From Colivicinus sp045544415 (GTDB lineage Bacteria; Bacillota_I; Bacilli_A; Erysipelotrichales; Erysipelotrichaceae): a stretch of 64,000 nt of DNA. Shown piece after piece: positions 24,741-34,281 of this stretch; positions within the stretch are counted from its first letter, which is position 1, and every line of letters starts with the position of its first letter. The stretch is from NCBI GenBank assembly GCA_045544415.1, contig JAZPYW010000012.1, positions 1-64,000 on the forward strand, given 5' to 3'. Under the pieces are notes generated by a model, which had not been told where the DNA came from, ran no database searches, and saw nothing but the letters and a program-made list of their open reading frames with translations. The translations under genes and the position numbers were made by a program.

Positions 24741-25469
24741 TTATGCATTCATACATGCTTCAATAAAAGATCTGAAGAGACGCCGGTGCCCTTCGGTCTC
24801 CACGAGATCTTCCGGATGCCACTGGACACCCAGTATGAATCTCTCGCCCGGTACTTCGACCGCTTCGATGACGTGATCATCTTCCGAATAGGCAGAGGCG
24901 ATGAGACCTTCTCCCAGTCTTTCAACGGCCTGGTGATGGAAGGAATTGACTCTCCTCTCGTCCTGAAGGATCGAGGCTAAACAGGTGTTTTCCATAACTG
25001 TTATCCTGTGTCCGAAGTCGGAACGCTTCTCTCCATAGAGAGAATGGACGTTCTTTCCGGCTGCCGGAAGATCGATATAGAGCGTTCCTCCGAAGGCGAC
25101 ATTGAGGACCTGTTCGCCCCGGCAGATGCCGAATACCGGTTTCTTCGTAGAAGACAGGATGTATCTTAACAGGTCGAGTTCCGTCTGATCGCGTAAAAGA
25201 GAATAAGGACCGAGCAGTTCATTTGGTTCTTTCCCGTAGTAACGGGAACAGACATCAGCTCCTCCGGAAAACAGGAAACCGTCAATGTGTTCGCACAGAG
25301 ACGGGATGTCTTCTTCAGAAAGACCGTTAGGAAGGAGGACGGGAATGCCTCCGTTTTCCAGAACAGCCTTGATATACGTGTTTTTCAGATTCTGAGATCC
25401 CTCAGATAGTATTTCCCGGGAATAATTATTCACTGCACTGCAGCTGATCCCGATCAATGGTTTCTTCAT
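24741..25469 (-). CDS. Class I glutamine amidotransferase-like (gamma-Glu-GABA hydrolase type)
   Basis: 242 residues. Peptidase C26 / PuuD-like fold: FGICRGEQVLNVAFGGTLYIDLP carries the nucleophile Cys (near residue 121), and the His/Glu pair is in GVQWHPEDL near residue 216. Relatives hydrolyse gamma-glutamyl conjugates such as gamma-glutamyl-GABA. No puu cluster is nearby, so the natural substrate is uncertain. It lies 42 bases after feoB with no clear promoter between, so it is probably co-transcribed. Confidence 0.88.
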   Translation of the reverse strand: MKKPLIGISCSAVNNYSREILSEGSQNLKNTYIKAVLENGGIPVLLPNGLSEEDIPSLCEHIDGFLFSGGADVCSRYYGKEPNELLGPYSLLRDQTELDLLRYILSSTKKPVFGICRGEQVLNVAFGGTLYIDLPAAGKNVHSLYGEKRSDFGHRITVMENTCLASILQDERRVNSFHHQAVERLGEGLIASAYSEDDHVIEAVEVPGERFILGVQWHPEDLVETEGHRRLFRSFIEACMNA

Positions 25470-25511
25470 AGCAGCCTCCTAAACGTAAGGAGCGGTCTTT
25501 TTCATCTGTCA

Positions 25512-27857
25512 TCACAGACCGAAAAGATGACCCAGAGTATAGATGATGAAGGCGCAGATCCAGGCGACTCCGCACTGCATAACGACACAGCCGATCGCCC
25601 ATTTTCCTCCCAGTTCTCTGCGTATGGACGAGATCGCCGCTACACACGGTGTATAGAGGAGGCAGAATACCAGCAGGCTGGAGGCTGCCAGAGGGGTCAG
25701 GACGGATGTCAACGGAGTGCCGGCAAATAACAGCTGAAGAGTGGAAACGACGCTCTCCTTGGCCAGAAAGCCCGTTATCAGCGCGGTAGAGACGCGCCAG
25801 TCCCCGAAACCGAGCGGGATGAAGGCAGGCGTGATGAGTCCGGCGATCTCCGCCAGGATGCTTTCACTCGGATCGCTTGCCAGGAAGAGATAGCCGTTGA
25901 AGGTACGTAACAGCCAGACGATGATCGTTGCCAGGAAGATGACGGTGAAGGCTCTCTGCAGGAAGTCTTTCGCTTTGTCCCACATCAGTCTCAGAACGTT
26001 CTTCAGACCCGGCAGACGGTAGTTCGGCAGTTCCATGACGAATGGTACGGCCTCTCCCTGAAAGAGGGTCTTTTTGAATATCAGGGCAACGATGATTCCC
26101 ACGATGATGCCGATGATATACAGCAGCAGCATCACGATCCAGGCGTATTTCGGGAAGAAGGCATTCGCAAAGAATCCGTAGATCGGCAGTTTCGCCGAAC
26201 AGCTGATGAACGGCGTCAGCAGGATCGTCATCTTGCGGTCTCTCTCCGACGGAAGTGTACGGCTGGCCATGACACCCGGTACGGTACATCCGAGTCCTAC
26301 CAGCATCGGTACGATACTTCTTCCGGAAAGACCGATCTTTCTCAGAAGCTTATCCATGACAAAGGCCACTCTGGCCATATATCCCGAATCTTCCAGCATC
26401 GACAGGAAGAAAAACAGAACGACGATGATCGGAATGAAACTGAGTACACTTCCCACTCCTCCGAAGATCCCTTCCGTGACTAATGAGGAAAGGACCGGAT
26501 TGACATTGACCCTGGCGAGGAATTCTGCCGTAGCAGCTCCTAAGGCATCGATCCCTGCCGCCAGAAGATTCTGCAGACCGGCTCCGATCACATAGAAAGT
26601 CAGCCAGAAGACCAGTCCCATGATGGCAATAAAGGCCGGTATCGCCGTATACTTGCCGGTCAGAAACTCATCCGCTTTCTCCGAACGCTTCCGTTCGATG
26701 CTTTCAGACGGATGAAGGACACAGGATCTGCTGAGTCTCTCGATGAAACTGTAGCGCATATCGGCGATAGCTGCCGGTGCATCCAGTCCTCTCTCTTCTT
26801 CCATCTGCGCGATGATATGCTGAAGCATCTCTTTCTCATTCTCTTCAAGATGCAGGGCTTCCAGTACTCTCTTATCCCCTTCTACGACTTTTGTTGCCGC
26901 AAAACGCACCGGGATATCCGCTTTCTGGGCATGGTCTTCGATCAGATGCATGATGCCGTGCAGACAGCGGTGGACTGCACCGTTATGATCTTCCTTATCG
27001 CAGAAATCGAGTCTTGAAGGCTTCTCCTGATATTTCGCGACATGCAGCGCATGACGTACGAGCTCGTCGATGCCTTCTCCTTTGGAAGCTGAGATCGGTA
27101 CGACCGGGATCCCGAGCATCTCCTCCATCTCATTGATGTGGACTGCTCCGCCGTTGTTTCGTACTTCATCCATCATATTCAGGGCAAGCACCATCGGCTT
27201 ACCCAGTTCGATCAGCTGCAGGGTCAGATAGAGATTCCGTTCGATATTGGTCGCATCGACGATATTGATGATCGCATGCGGATGTTCATTGATGATAAAC
27301 TGACGGGAGATAACTTCCTCGGCACTGTACGGGGAAAGAGAATAGATGCCCGGAAGGTCCGTCACTTCCGTATTCGGATGATTCCGTATCGCTCCGCTCT
27401 TCCGGTCTACCGTGACGCCCGGGAAGTTCCCTACGTGCTGATTGGCACCCGTCAGCTGATTGAATAATGTCGTCTTGCCGCTGTTCTGATTGCCTGCCAG
27501 CGCAAAAGAAAGAACAGTATCCTCGCTCAGCGCATGTTCGGTCTTGGAGTCATGGAATCTTCCTCCTTCTCCCAGACCCGGGTGTTCCGCTTCCCTGAGG
27601 AAATCTTCTTTCTGTATATCTTCTTCTTTATCTGTAACTTCTTCCACTTCGATACGTCCTGCTTCTTCCAGACGAAGAGTCAGTTCATATCCGTGTATCT
27701 TGCACTCGATCGGATCTCCGAACGGTGCGTATTTTACCACTTTGATGACTGCGGAAGGAATGACGCCCATATCCAGAAAATGCTGGTGAAGGGCTCCCTC
27801 TCCTCCTACCGAGAGGATCCTGCCGCTTTTTCCTACTTCCAGTTCACTCAGTTTCAT
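25512..27857 (-). CDS. feoB: Ferrous iron transporter, FeoA-FeoB fusion
   Basis: 781 residues. Residues 1-75 form a FeoA SH3-like domain (MKLSELEVGKSGRILSVGG, GDPIECKIHGYELTLRLEEA). A linker leads to the G-protein domain with G1 GNQNSGKTTLFNQLTG, G2 region VGNFPGVTVDRK, G3 DLPGIYSLSP and G4 NMMD. The membrane domain follows with two Gate regions and SIVPMLVGLGCTVPGVMASRTL. It imports Fe2+ across the plasma membrane. FeoA fusion is a known variant; no separate feoC is seen and no Fur box is evident at the promoter. Confidence 0.96.
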   Translation of the reverse strand: MKLSELEVGKSGRILSVGGEGALHQHFLDMGVIPSAVIKVVKYAPFGDPIECKIHGYELTLRLEEAGRIEVEEVTDKEEDIQKEDFLREAEHPGLGEGGRFHDSKTEHALSEDTVLSFALAGNQNSGKTTLFNQLTGANQHVGNFPGVTVDRKSGAIRNHPNTEVTDLPGIYSLSPYSAEEVISRQFIINEHPHAIINIVDATNIERNLYLTLQLIELGKPMVLALNMMDEVRNNGGAVHINEMEEMLGIPVVPISASKGEGIDELVRHALHVAKYQEKPSRLDFCDKEDHNGAVHRCLHGIMHLIEDHAQKADIPVRFAATKVVEGDKRVLEALHLEENEKEMLQHIIAQMEEERGLDAPAAIADMRYSFIERLSRSCVLHPSESIERKRSEKADEFLTGKYTAIPAFIAIMGLVFWLTFYVIGAGLQNLLAAGIDALGAATAEFLARVNVNPVLSSLVTEGIFGGVGSVLSFIPIIVVLFFFLSMLEDSGYMARVAFVMDKLLRKIGLSGRSIVPMLVGLGCTVPGVMASRTLPSERDRKMTILLTPFISCSAKLPIYGFFANAFFPKYAWIVMLLLYIIGIIVGIIVALIFKKTLFQGEAVPFVMELPNYRLPGLKNVLRLMWDKAKDFLQRAFTVIFLATIIVWLLRTFNGYLFLASDPSESILAEIAGLITPAFIPLGFGDWRVSTALITGFLAKESVVSTLQLLFAGTPLTSVLTPLAASSLLVFCLLYTPCVAAISSIRRELGGKWAIGCVVMQCGVAWICAFIIYTLGHLFGL

Positions 27858-27878
27858 ATTGTCCTACCCTATTCCTTA

Positions 27879-27907
27879 ATCATATCGTTCAAAAGTAGGA
27901 CTGTAAA
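27879..27907 (-). promoter_or_regulatory. Promoter of feoAB
   Basis: Minus-strand TTTACA (27902-27907) and TATGAT (27879-27884) with a 17-base spacer, giving a leader of only about 15 bases. Confidence 0.65.
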
Positions 27908-27933
27908 CCGATTCAAATCAATAAAGTATATGA

Positions 27934-27955
27934 AAATAGACCTTTCGGTCTATTT
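27934..27955 (-). terminator. Terminator of the GntR regulator gene
   Basis: AAATAGACC and GGTCTATTT arms (27934-27942, 27947-27955) with a 4-base loop. The gene's TAG stop lies inside the hairpin. The minus-strand tail is T-rich but short. Confidence 0.7.
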
Positions 27956-28678
27956 CTTTCGTACTGCAGATTCTATAAAACAGATCTTATCCGGATGATG
28001 CCGGGACTGCGTATATTCGAACATCACGCCTTTGGAGTTGAATACCTGTCCGGTCGTGACCAATACATAATCGCATCCCTTATTCAGTTTCAGATATTTC
28101 TTATCTTCTTCAGTCGCCCTTTCCGCCGTGACTCTTCTCCGGCTGGTCGTGATCACCATACCCAGTTCTTCCTCCAGATAGCGGTAGATGGAAGAAGATG
28201 CGGTCTCTTTCGTGATCGTACCTACCTCCGACTTCAGAAAGAGGTTATAGTCATTGATCAGCGGTTCATTGTTGATATAACGGAGTCTTTTGATGCAGAT
28301 GAGTTCCGTTCCGACATTGAAACCGGAAGCGATGGAGATATCGTCATCCGCAACGATCTCCTGCACCGAGAGGACCTTGGTCCTCACTTTCTTATTGTTG
28401 CGGTCCGTAGCCTCCGAAAGGCTCTCGATCCCCCCGATCGAAAAGAGACTCTGCGTCTCGCGCGGCTCATAGATGACCTGTGCTCCGATACCGTGACGGG
28501 AAAGCAGATACCCTTCCTCATTCAGCATCGCGATCGCTCTGCGCACTGTATTGCGTACACAGCCGTATTCGGCGATCAGCTGATTCTCGCTGGGAAGATA
28601 GGATCCGGACGGGTATTTTCCGCTCTCGATCTGCGCTTTGAGATTCTTATAGATCTTTTCGTACTTTGAATTTGCCAT
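27950..28678 (-). CDS. treR: GntR-family regulator, TreR type
   Basis: 242 residues. An N-terminal winged helix-turn-helix (KYEKIYKNLKAQIESGKYPSGSYLPSENQLIAEYGCVRNTVRRAI, residues about 4-48) is followed by a UTRA ligand-binding domain. It is divergent from the trehalose PTS operon, which has two identical palindromes at its promoter. The assignment as TreR, which senses trehalose-6-phosphate in Bacillus, follows from this context and family; it is not proven by sequence alone. Confidence 0.82.
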   Translation of the reverse strand: MANSKYEKIYKNLKAQIESGKYPSGSYLPSENQLIAEYGCVRNTVRRAIAMLNEEGYLLSRHGIGAQVIYEPRETQSLFSIGGIESLSEATDRNNKKVRTKVLSVQEIVADDDISIASGFNVGTELICIKRLRYINNEPLINDYNLFLKSEVGTITKETASSSIYRYLEEELGMVITTSRRRVTAERATEEDKKYLKLNKGCDYVLVTTGQVFNSKGVMFEYTQSRHHPDKICFIESAVRKK

Positions 28679-28728
28679 ATCTACATTATCATTATAACCA
28701 TATCGGGTACGATTTCAGCATTTTTTTC

Positions 28729-28757
28729 TTGACATGTTTAAACAAGTTTCCTATAGT
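28729..28757 (+). promoter_or_regulatory. Promoter of the trehalose operon
   Basis: Consensus TTGACA (28729-28734), 17-base spacer, TATAGT (28752-28757). One operator lies in the spacer and another just past the predicted start. Confidence 0.85.
28734..28745. promoter_or_regulatory. Operator 1 of the trehalose operon
   Basis: ATGTTTAAACAA contains the perfect palindrome TGTTTAAACA (28735-28744), between the -35 and -10 boxes. An identical core recurs at 28770-28779. Confidence 0.75.
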
Positions 28758-28768
28758 GAAGTTAGAAG

Positions 28769-28780
28769 TTGTTTAAACAA
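28769..28780. promoter_or_regulatory. Operator 2 of the trehalose operon
   Basis: TTGTTTAAACAA is a perfect 12-base palindrome, 35 bases from operator 1 centre to centre, just downstream of the predicted transcription start. Two sites suggest cooperative repression by the GntR protein. Confidence 0.75.
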
Positions 28781-28798
28781 GTTAAGGGGGAAACAATA

Positions 28799-30688
28799 AT
28801 GAGCAAATTTACTGCAGATGCCGAGAAGCTTCTGGAGCTCGTCGGAGGCAAAGGCAACATTAACGCCGTAACCCACTGTGTCACAAGAATGAGATTCGTT
28901 CTTGCGGATCCGGGAAAAGCCGACGTCAAGAAGATCGAAGAACTGAGCAGCGTCAAGGGTACCTTTACCCAGGCCGGACAGTTCCAGGTCATCATCGGCA
29001 ACGAAGTCGCTGAATTCTACAAGGATTTCGTAGAAGTATCCGGTATCGAAGGCGTCTCCAAAGATGCCCTGAAGACGGCTGCTAAAGACAATCAGACACC
29101 GCTTCAGAAAGCTATGTCCAACATCGCCGAGATCTTCGCACCGCTGATCCCGGCCATCATCGTCGGAGGTCTCATTCTCGGCTTCCGCAACATCCTTGAA
29201 GCTACTCCGGCTATCAACAATCCGTTCATGGCCGGTCTCGATCACTTCCTGTGGCTGATCGGTGAAGCTGTATTCCATACCGGTATCCCGGTAGGTATCT
29301 GCTGGTCCATCATGAGAAAAATGGGCGGTACACCGATGCTGGGTATCGTCTTAGGTCTTACCCTGATCTCCGGACAGCTCGTCAATGCGTACGGCGTCGC
29401 CGGTATCACGGACTGGGCAAGCCATTCCTGGAACTTCGGATTCGTATCCTTCCGTATGATCGGTTACCAGGCACAGGTCATTCCGGCCATCTTAGCCGGC
29501 TTCACTCTGGTCTATCTCGAAAGATTCTTCAAGAAGGTCATTCCGCAAGTCGTACAGATGATCTTCGTACCGTTCTTCTCCATCCTGCTGGCTGTCATGG
29601 CTGCCCACTTCGTTCTGGGTCCTATCGGCTGGAAGATCGGTGAATACGTCTCCGCCTTTGTCATGGCCGGTATCTCCGGAAACTTCCGTTTCCTGTTTGC
29701 GGCTCTCTTCGGTTTCTTCTATGCACCGTTAGTCATCACCGGTCTTCATCATATGTCCAATGCGATCGACTCTCAGCTGGTCGCTTCCACCGGCGGCACG
29801 ATGCTGTGGCCGATGATCGCTCTGTCCAATATCGCACAGGGTTCTGCTGTAGCCGGTATGTCCTATCTCCAGAAAAAGAATGCGAAAGCACAGGAAGTCA
29901 ACATTCCTTCAATGATTTCCTGCTGGCTCGGTGTTACGGAACCGGCTATGTTCGGTGTCAATCTGAAATATCAGTTCCCGTTCTACTGCGCTATGATCGG
30001 TTCCTGTCTGGCAGCTCTCATCTCCGTCGGTTCCGGTGTCACAGCCGCAGCGATCGGTGTCGGCGGTCTTCCGGGCATCATCTCCATCTTCCCGAAATAC
30101 ATGCTGATGTTTGCACTGGCTATGCTGGTAGCCCTCGTCGTACCGTTCGTTCTGACCGTCCTCATGGGCAGAAAGAAGATCGATCCGAATACCGGCGATC
30201 TGAGAACGAATGATGCAGAAACAGTCTCTCAGCCTGTCAATACAGCAGAAAAGATGATCGCTCCTGTCTCCGGTGAACTGATCGACCTCAGCAAGGTCCA
30301 GGATGAAGTATTCTCTTCCAAAATGATGGGTGACGGCTTCGCGATCGACCCAACTGAAGGAAAAGTATTTGCACCGTATTCCGGTGAGATCACTGTCGCC
30401 TTCCCTACCGGCCATGCTTACGGTCTCAAGGCAAACAACGGAAAAGAAGTACTGATCCACATCGGTATGGATACTGTCGAACTTGGCGGCAAGGGTTTCA
30501 AGCCTCATGTCAAACAGGGCGATAAAGTAAAACAGGGCGACCTGCTCTGCGAAGTAGATCTTGATTATCTCCGCTCTCAGGGCAAACCGGTCGTCACTCC
30601 GGTCATCTTCACGGACGGTACAGCCGTTACGATCAAAAAGACCGGAAAAGTGCGCGCAAAAGACGATTCTATCGTAGAATTACAGTAA
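28799..30688 (+). CDS. treP: Trehalose-type PTS transporter, EIIBCA fusion
   Basis: 629 residues. Domain order B-C-A. The EIIB phosphocysteine is in NAVTHCVTRMRFVL (near residue 27). EIIC spans about 110-450 with many membrane helices. A Crr-like EIIA follows from about residue 480, with the phosphohistidine in LIHIGMDTVEL. It takes up and phosphorylates the sugar, here most likely trehalose to trehalose-6-phosphate, given the hydrolase downstream. The start at 28799 follows AAGGGGG; an in-frame start at 28769 would lie on operator 2. Confidence 0.92.
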   Translation: MSKFTADAEKLLELVGGKGNINAVTHCVTRMRFVLADPGKADVKKIEELSSVKGTFTQAGQFQVIIGNEVAEFYKDFVEVSGIEGVSKDALKTAAKDNQTPLQKAMSNIAEIFAPLIPAIIVGGLILGFRNILEATPAINNPFMAGLDHFLWLIGEAVFHTGIPVGICWSIMRKMGGTPMLGIVLGLTLISGQLVNAYGVAGITDWASHSWNFGFVSFRMIGYQAQVIPAILAGFTLVYLERFFKKVIPQVVQMIFVPFFSILLAVMAAHFVLGPIGWKIGEYVSAFVMAGISGNFRFLFAALFGFFYAPLVITGLHHMSNAIDSQLVASTGGTMLWPMIALSNIAQGSAVAGMSYLQKKNAKAQEVNIPSMISCWLGVTEPAMFGVNLKYQFPFYCAMIGSCLAALISVGSGVTAAAIGVGGLPGIISIFPKYMLMFALAMLVALVVPFVLTVLMGRKKIDPNTGDLRTNDAETVSQPVNTAEKMIAPVSGELIDLSKVQDEVFSSKMMGDGFAIDPTEGKVFAPYSGEITVAFPTGHAYGLKANNGKEVLIHIGMDTVELGGKGFKPHVKQGDKVKQGDLLCEVDLDYLRSQGKPVVTPVIFTDGTAVTIKKTGKVRAKDDSIVELQ

Positions 30689-30706
30689 ATAAAGGAAACA
30701 GGAAAG

Positions 30707-32341
30707 ATGAGATTTAAGGATAAGGTCGTATATCAGGTCTATCCGAAGTCTTTCCAGGACTCCGACGGCGATGGATGGGGCGACATCCGCGGCATCATCT
30801 CCCGGCTCGATTATCTGAAAGAACTGGGGATCGATGTCATCTGGTTCAACCCTATGTGCATATCGCCGCAGCGGGATAACGGGTATGATGTTGCGGATTA
30901 CCGGAAGATCGACAGCCGCTACGGAACGATGGAAGATTTCGAGAATCTAAGTAAGGAATGCAGGGAAAGAAACATCCTGATCATGTTTGATATGGTCTTC
31001 AATCATACCTCTACCGAACACGAATGGTTTCAGAAGGCCATTGCCGGCGATAAGAAATACAGGAACTATTACATCTGGCGCAAAGGGAAGAACGGTTCTT
31101 ACCCGACGAACTGGCAGTCCAAATTCGGCGGTCCTGCCTGGGAATACTGTCCGCAGCTGGATGAGTATTATCTCCATCTCTTTGACAGGACACAGGCAGA
31201 TCTCAACTGGGACAATCCGGAAGTACGGAAAGAATGCGCCGATATCGTCAACTACTGGATCGATAAAGGAGTGAGCTGCTTCCGTTTCGATGTCGTCAAC
31301 CTGATCTCCAAGGCAACAGTCGATGAAGACGATCCGAACCTCTTTGACGGCAGACAGTTCTATACTGACGGTCCGAGAGTCCATGAATACCTTCAGGAGC
31401 TCAACAGAAACAGTTTCGGCAAAGTCGAATCGATCACAGTCGGAGAAATGAGTTCTACGACTCTGGATAACTGCGCCAAATATGCGAATGAAGACGGAAA
31501 AGAACTCAGTATGGTGTTTACCTTCCATCACCTGAAGGTAGACTACCGGAACATGAAGAAATGGGAACTGCAGCCGGTCGATTTCGCTCAGTTCAAGAAA
31601 CTTCTGTTCTCCTGGCAGACCGGGATGGAAGAAAGGCATGCCTGGCCTTCTCTCTTCCTGAACAACCATGATCAGCCGAGAGCTCTCTCCCGTTTCGGAG
31701 ATGATAAGAACTATCCGGAAGAGAGCGCCAAGATGCTGGCAGCACTGACACACCTCATGAGAGGTACTCCTTATATCTATCAGGGAGAAGAAATCGGCAT
31801 GACCAACGCCTACTTCACGGATATCTCCCAGTATGTCGATGTAGAGAGCACGAACATCTATAAACTCCTGCTTGAGGAAGGCAAGAGTGAAGAAGAAGTC
31901 CTGCACATCCTGCAGGAGAGAAGCAGAGACAACTCCCGCACTCCGATGCAGTGGGATGATACCGCAAATGCCGGTTTCACTCAAGGCACTCCATGGCTTC
32001 AGGTACAGAAGAACTACCGGAAGGTCAATGTAAAGAATGCCCTTGAGAAGAAAGATTCTGTCTATTACTTCTACAAAGAACTGATCCGTCTGCGGAAAGA
32101 GTATAAGGTAATACAGGATGGTTCCTCCCGGCCTCTTTATGAAGAAGACGATCAGATCTTCGCCTTTGAAAGAAAGACAGATGAAGAATCGCTGATCACG
32201 GTCTGCAATTTCTATGGAAGAGACAAGGGATTCGATATGGATAGCGAAGGATATGAACTTCTCCTCTCCAATTATCCGGATAGCGTGAAGGATCATCTTC
32301 GTCCATACGAGACTCTCGTTTTCTACAAGAAACTTCATTAA
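30707..32341 (+). CDS. treC: Alpha,alpha-phosphotrehalase, GH13
   Basis: 544 residues. A GH13 alpha-amylase-fold enzyme. N-terminal VVYQVYPKSFQDSDGDGWGDIRGI; catalytic Asp in FRFDVVNLI, catalytic Glu in TVGEMSS, and the third acid in LNNHDQPR. TreC enzymes split trehalose-6-phosphate to glucose and glucose-6-phosphate. The oligo-1,6-glucosidase subfamily is similar, but the PTS partner 18 bases upstream favours the trehalose role. Confidence 0.9.
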   Translation: MRFKDKVVYQVYPKSFQDSDGDGWGDIRGIISRLDYLKELGIDVIWFNPMCISPQRDNGYDVADYRKIDSRYGTMEDFENLSKECRERNILIMFDMVFNHTSTEHEWFQKAIAGDKKYRNYYIWRKGKNGSYPTNWQSKFGGPAWEYCPQLDEYYLHLFDRTQADLNWDNPEVRKECADIVNYWIDKGVSCFRFDVVNLISKATVDEDDPNLFDGRQFYTDGPRVHEYLQELNRNSFGKVESITVGEMSSTTLDNCAKYANEDGKELSMVFTFHHLKVDYRNMKKWELQPVDFAQFKKLLFSWQTGMEERHAWPSLFLNNHDQPRALSRFGDDKNYPEESAKMLAALTHLMRGTPYIYQGEEIGMTNAYFTDISQYVDVESTNIYKLLLEEGKSEEEVLHILQERSRDNSRTPMQWDDTANAGFTQGTPWLQVQKNYRKVNVKNALEKKDSVYYFYKELIRLRKEYKVIQDGSSRPLYEEDDQIFAFERKTDEESLITVCNFYGRDKGFDMDSEGYELLLSNYPDSVKDHLRPYETLVFYKKLH

Positions 32342-32345
32342 TCAC

Positions 32346-32370
32346 AAAACAGGCTCTGTGAGCCTGTTTT
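32346..32370 (+). terminator. Terminator of the trehalose operon
   Basis: AAAACAGGCTC and GAGCCTGTTTT arms (32346-32356, 32360-32370), 3-base loop, T-run at the end. Confidence 0.9.
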
Positions 32371-32381
32371 CTTATGCATAG

Positions 32382-32409
32382 AAAAAGAGTACCGGGAAAC
32401 GGTACTCTT
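32382..32409 (-). terminator. Terminator of the ABC-hexuronate operon
   Basis: Minus-strand AAGAGTACCG and CGGTACTCTT arms (32400-32409, 32385-32394), 5-base loop, TTTTT tail. Confidence 0.9.
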
Positions 32410-32432
32410 CTGTGTGTTTTATTGTATTACGA

Positions 32433-33236
32433 TCAAGGCTGTTTGCCGATGTAAGCTAAAATACCTCCGTCAACATACAGGATGTGTCCGTTGACGAAGT
32501 TGGAAGCATCGGATGCCAGGAAGACACATGGTCCCATGAGATCCTCTACTTCGCCCCATCTCTCAGCCGGAGTCTTGGCAATGATGAACTGATCGAACGG
32601 ATGTCTTGATCCGTCTGCCTGTCTCTCACGTAACGGAGCCGTCTGCTTCGTTGCGATATAGCCAGGTCCGATACCGTTGCACTGGATATTGGCATTGCCG
32701 TATTCCGAACAGATGTTTCTTGTCAGCATCTTGAGTCCGCCCTTAGCTGCTGCATAGGCAGAGACAGTCTCTCTTCCCAGTTCAGACATCATCGAGCAGA
32801 TGTTGATGATCTTGCCGTGACCCTTCTCGATCATACCCGGAAGTACTGCTTTCGCACAGAGATACGGAGCCGTAAGGTCTGTATCGACGACTTTACGGAA
32901 GTCCTCTGCACTCATATCCAGCATCGGGATCCTCTTGATGATACCGGCGTTGTTGACGAGGATATCGATCGTTCCGAGATCTTTTTCGATCTCTTTGACC
33001 ATAGCCTTTACGGCTTCTTCATCAGTGACATCGCATACGTATCCGTGTGCTTCGACACCGTTTGCCTTGTAGCGTTCTACAGCTGCTGCGATCTTCTCCT
33101 GATTTCTGCCGTTGAAGGCGATCTTCGCTCCGGCATATGCCAGACCGCAGGCCATCCCGAAACCGATACCGTCACTGGCGCCGGTAACGAGGGCTACTTT
33201 TCCATCAAGACGAAAATCGTTCATGCTGAATCCCAT
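32433..33236 (-). CDS. kduD: SDR oxidoreductase, KduD / gluconate 5-dehydrogenase type
   Basis: 267 residues. The NAD(P) site GASDGIGFG, the NNAG motif and the active-site S...YAAAK triad (SMMSELGRETVSAYAAAKGG) identify a classical short-chain dehydrogenase. The GIGPGYIATKQTAPLRE segment is typical of the gluconate 5-dehydrogenase group, which includes 2-deoxy-D-gluconate 3-dehydrogenases. With kduI in the same locus, reduction of 2,5-diketo-3-deoxygluconate to KDG is the best guess. The start at 33236 has AGAGGT 6 bases upstream and lies 4 bases after the kinase stop. Confidence 0.82.
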   Translation of the reverse strand: MGFSMNDFRLDGKVALVTGASDGIGFGMACGLAYAGAKIAFNGRNQEKIAAAVERYKANGVEAHGYVCDVTDEEAVKAMVKEIEKDLGTIDILVNNAGIIKRIPMLDMSAEDFRKVVDTDLTAPYLCAKAVLPGMIEKGHGKIINICSMMSELGRETVSAYAAAKGGLKMLTRNICSEYGNANIQCNGIGPGYIATKQTAPLRERQADGSRHPFDQFIIAKTPAERWGEVEDLMGPCVFLASDASNFVNGHILYVDGGILAYIGKQP

Positions 33237-33240
33237 GATC

Positions 33241-34260
33241 TTACCTCTGTACTCTTCCGGATGCATCGCCGCCGGCTAATGCCAGGACTTCTGCTTCGGA
33301 TACCAGGTTGAAGTCTGTCGGGATAGTGTGTTTCAGAGCGCTTGCGGCAACGGCGAATTCCAGAGCTTCGCCCTGAGTCTTCATCGTCATTAAACCATGG
33401 ATGACGCCGCCGGAGAAGGAATCGCCGCCGCCGACTCTGTCAATAATCGGGAAGATATCGTAGTGCTTGGATTCATAGAATTCTTCACCGTTGTAGATGA
33501 GGGCCTTCCAGCCGTTATGAGTAGCACTGTAGGATTCTCTTAATGTAGAGATGACATACTTGAAATCGAATTCTTCAGCCATCTGCTTGAAGATCTCTTT
33601 GTAGCCTTCTGCATCTGTCTTACCTGCTGTGACATCGGATTTCGGTTTGAAGCCTAAGCAGAGTTCTGCATCTTCTTCGTTGCCGATACAGACATCGACA
33701 TACTTCATCAGCGGTCTCATGATGGAGATAGCCTTTTCGGAGCTCCAAAGTTTCTTACGGAAGTTGAGGTCGCAGGAAACGGTAGCGCCTGCCTTCTTCG
33801 CAGCGATCAGAGCCAGTTCAAGGTTCTTAGCGGATGCGTCGGAGATAGCCGGAGTAATGCCGGACCAGTGGAACCAGTCAGCACCTTCGAAGATCTTATC
33901 GAAATCGAAATCATCCGGTGTAGCTTCTGCAACAGCGGCATGAGCTCTATCGTAGATGACCTTGGAAGGTCTCATGCTGGCGCCGGTCTCTAAGTAGTAA
34001 ATGCCCAGTCTGTCGCCGCCTCTGGCAACGTAATCTGTATGGACTCCGTATCTTCTGAGTGCATTGACTGCACACTGTCCGATCTCATGTGCCGGAACTT
34101 TGGATACAAAGTATGCTTCATGACCATAGTTAGCGAGAGATACGGCAACGTTGGCTTCACCGCCGCCATAGCATGCATCGAAAGTATCCGTCTGCACGAA
34201 ACGAGTGTTTCCCGGAGTGGATAATCTCAGCATGATCTCGCCCATTGTTACAACTTTCAT
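33241..34260 (-). CDS. kdgK: PfkB-family sugar kinase, 2-keto-3-deoxygluconate kinase (copy 1)
   Basis: 339 residues. PfkB fold: MKVVTMGEIMLRLS at the start, GGGEANVAVSLANYG near residue 33, and the C-terminal DRVGGGDSFSGGVIHGL with the catalytic Asp. It phosphorylates KDG to KDPG with ATP. It is the nearer of two similar kinases in this operon and lies next to the KDPG aldolase. Confidence 0.85.
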   Translation of the reverse strand: MKVVTMGEIMLRLSTPGNTRFVQTDTFDACYGGGEANVAVSLANYGHEAYFVSKVPAHEIGQCAVNALRRYGVHTDYVARGGDRLGIYYLETGASMRPSKVIYDRAHAAVAEATPDDFDFDKIFEGADWFHWSGITPAISDASAKNLELALIAAKKAGATVSCDLNFRKKLWSSEKAISIMRPLMKYVDVCIGNEEDAELCLGFKPKSDVTAGKTDAEGYKEIFKQMAEEFDFKYVISTLRESYSATHNGWKALIYNGEEFYESKHYDIFPIIDRVGGGDSFSGGVIHGLMTMKTQGEALEFAVAASALKHTIPTDFNLVSEAEVLALAGGDASGRVQR

Positions 34261-34281
34261 GATTCTGTTTTTCCTCCCAAA

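Noticed and set aside
27858..27949. Fur-type iron box at the feoAB promoter
   Set aside because: No stretch close to the GATAATGATAATCATTATC pattern.
30947..32338. 463-codon minus-strand frame opposite treC
   Set aside because: Shadow of the treC codon pattern; no family resemblance and no ribosome site.
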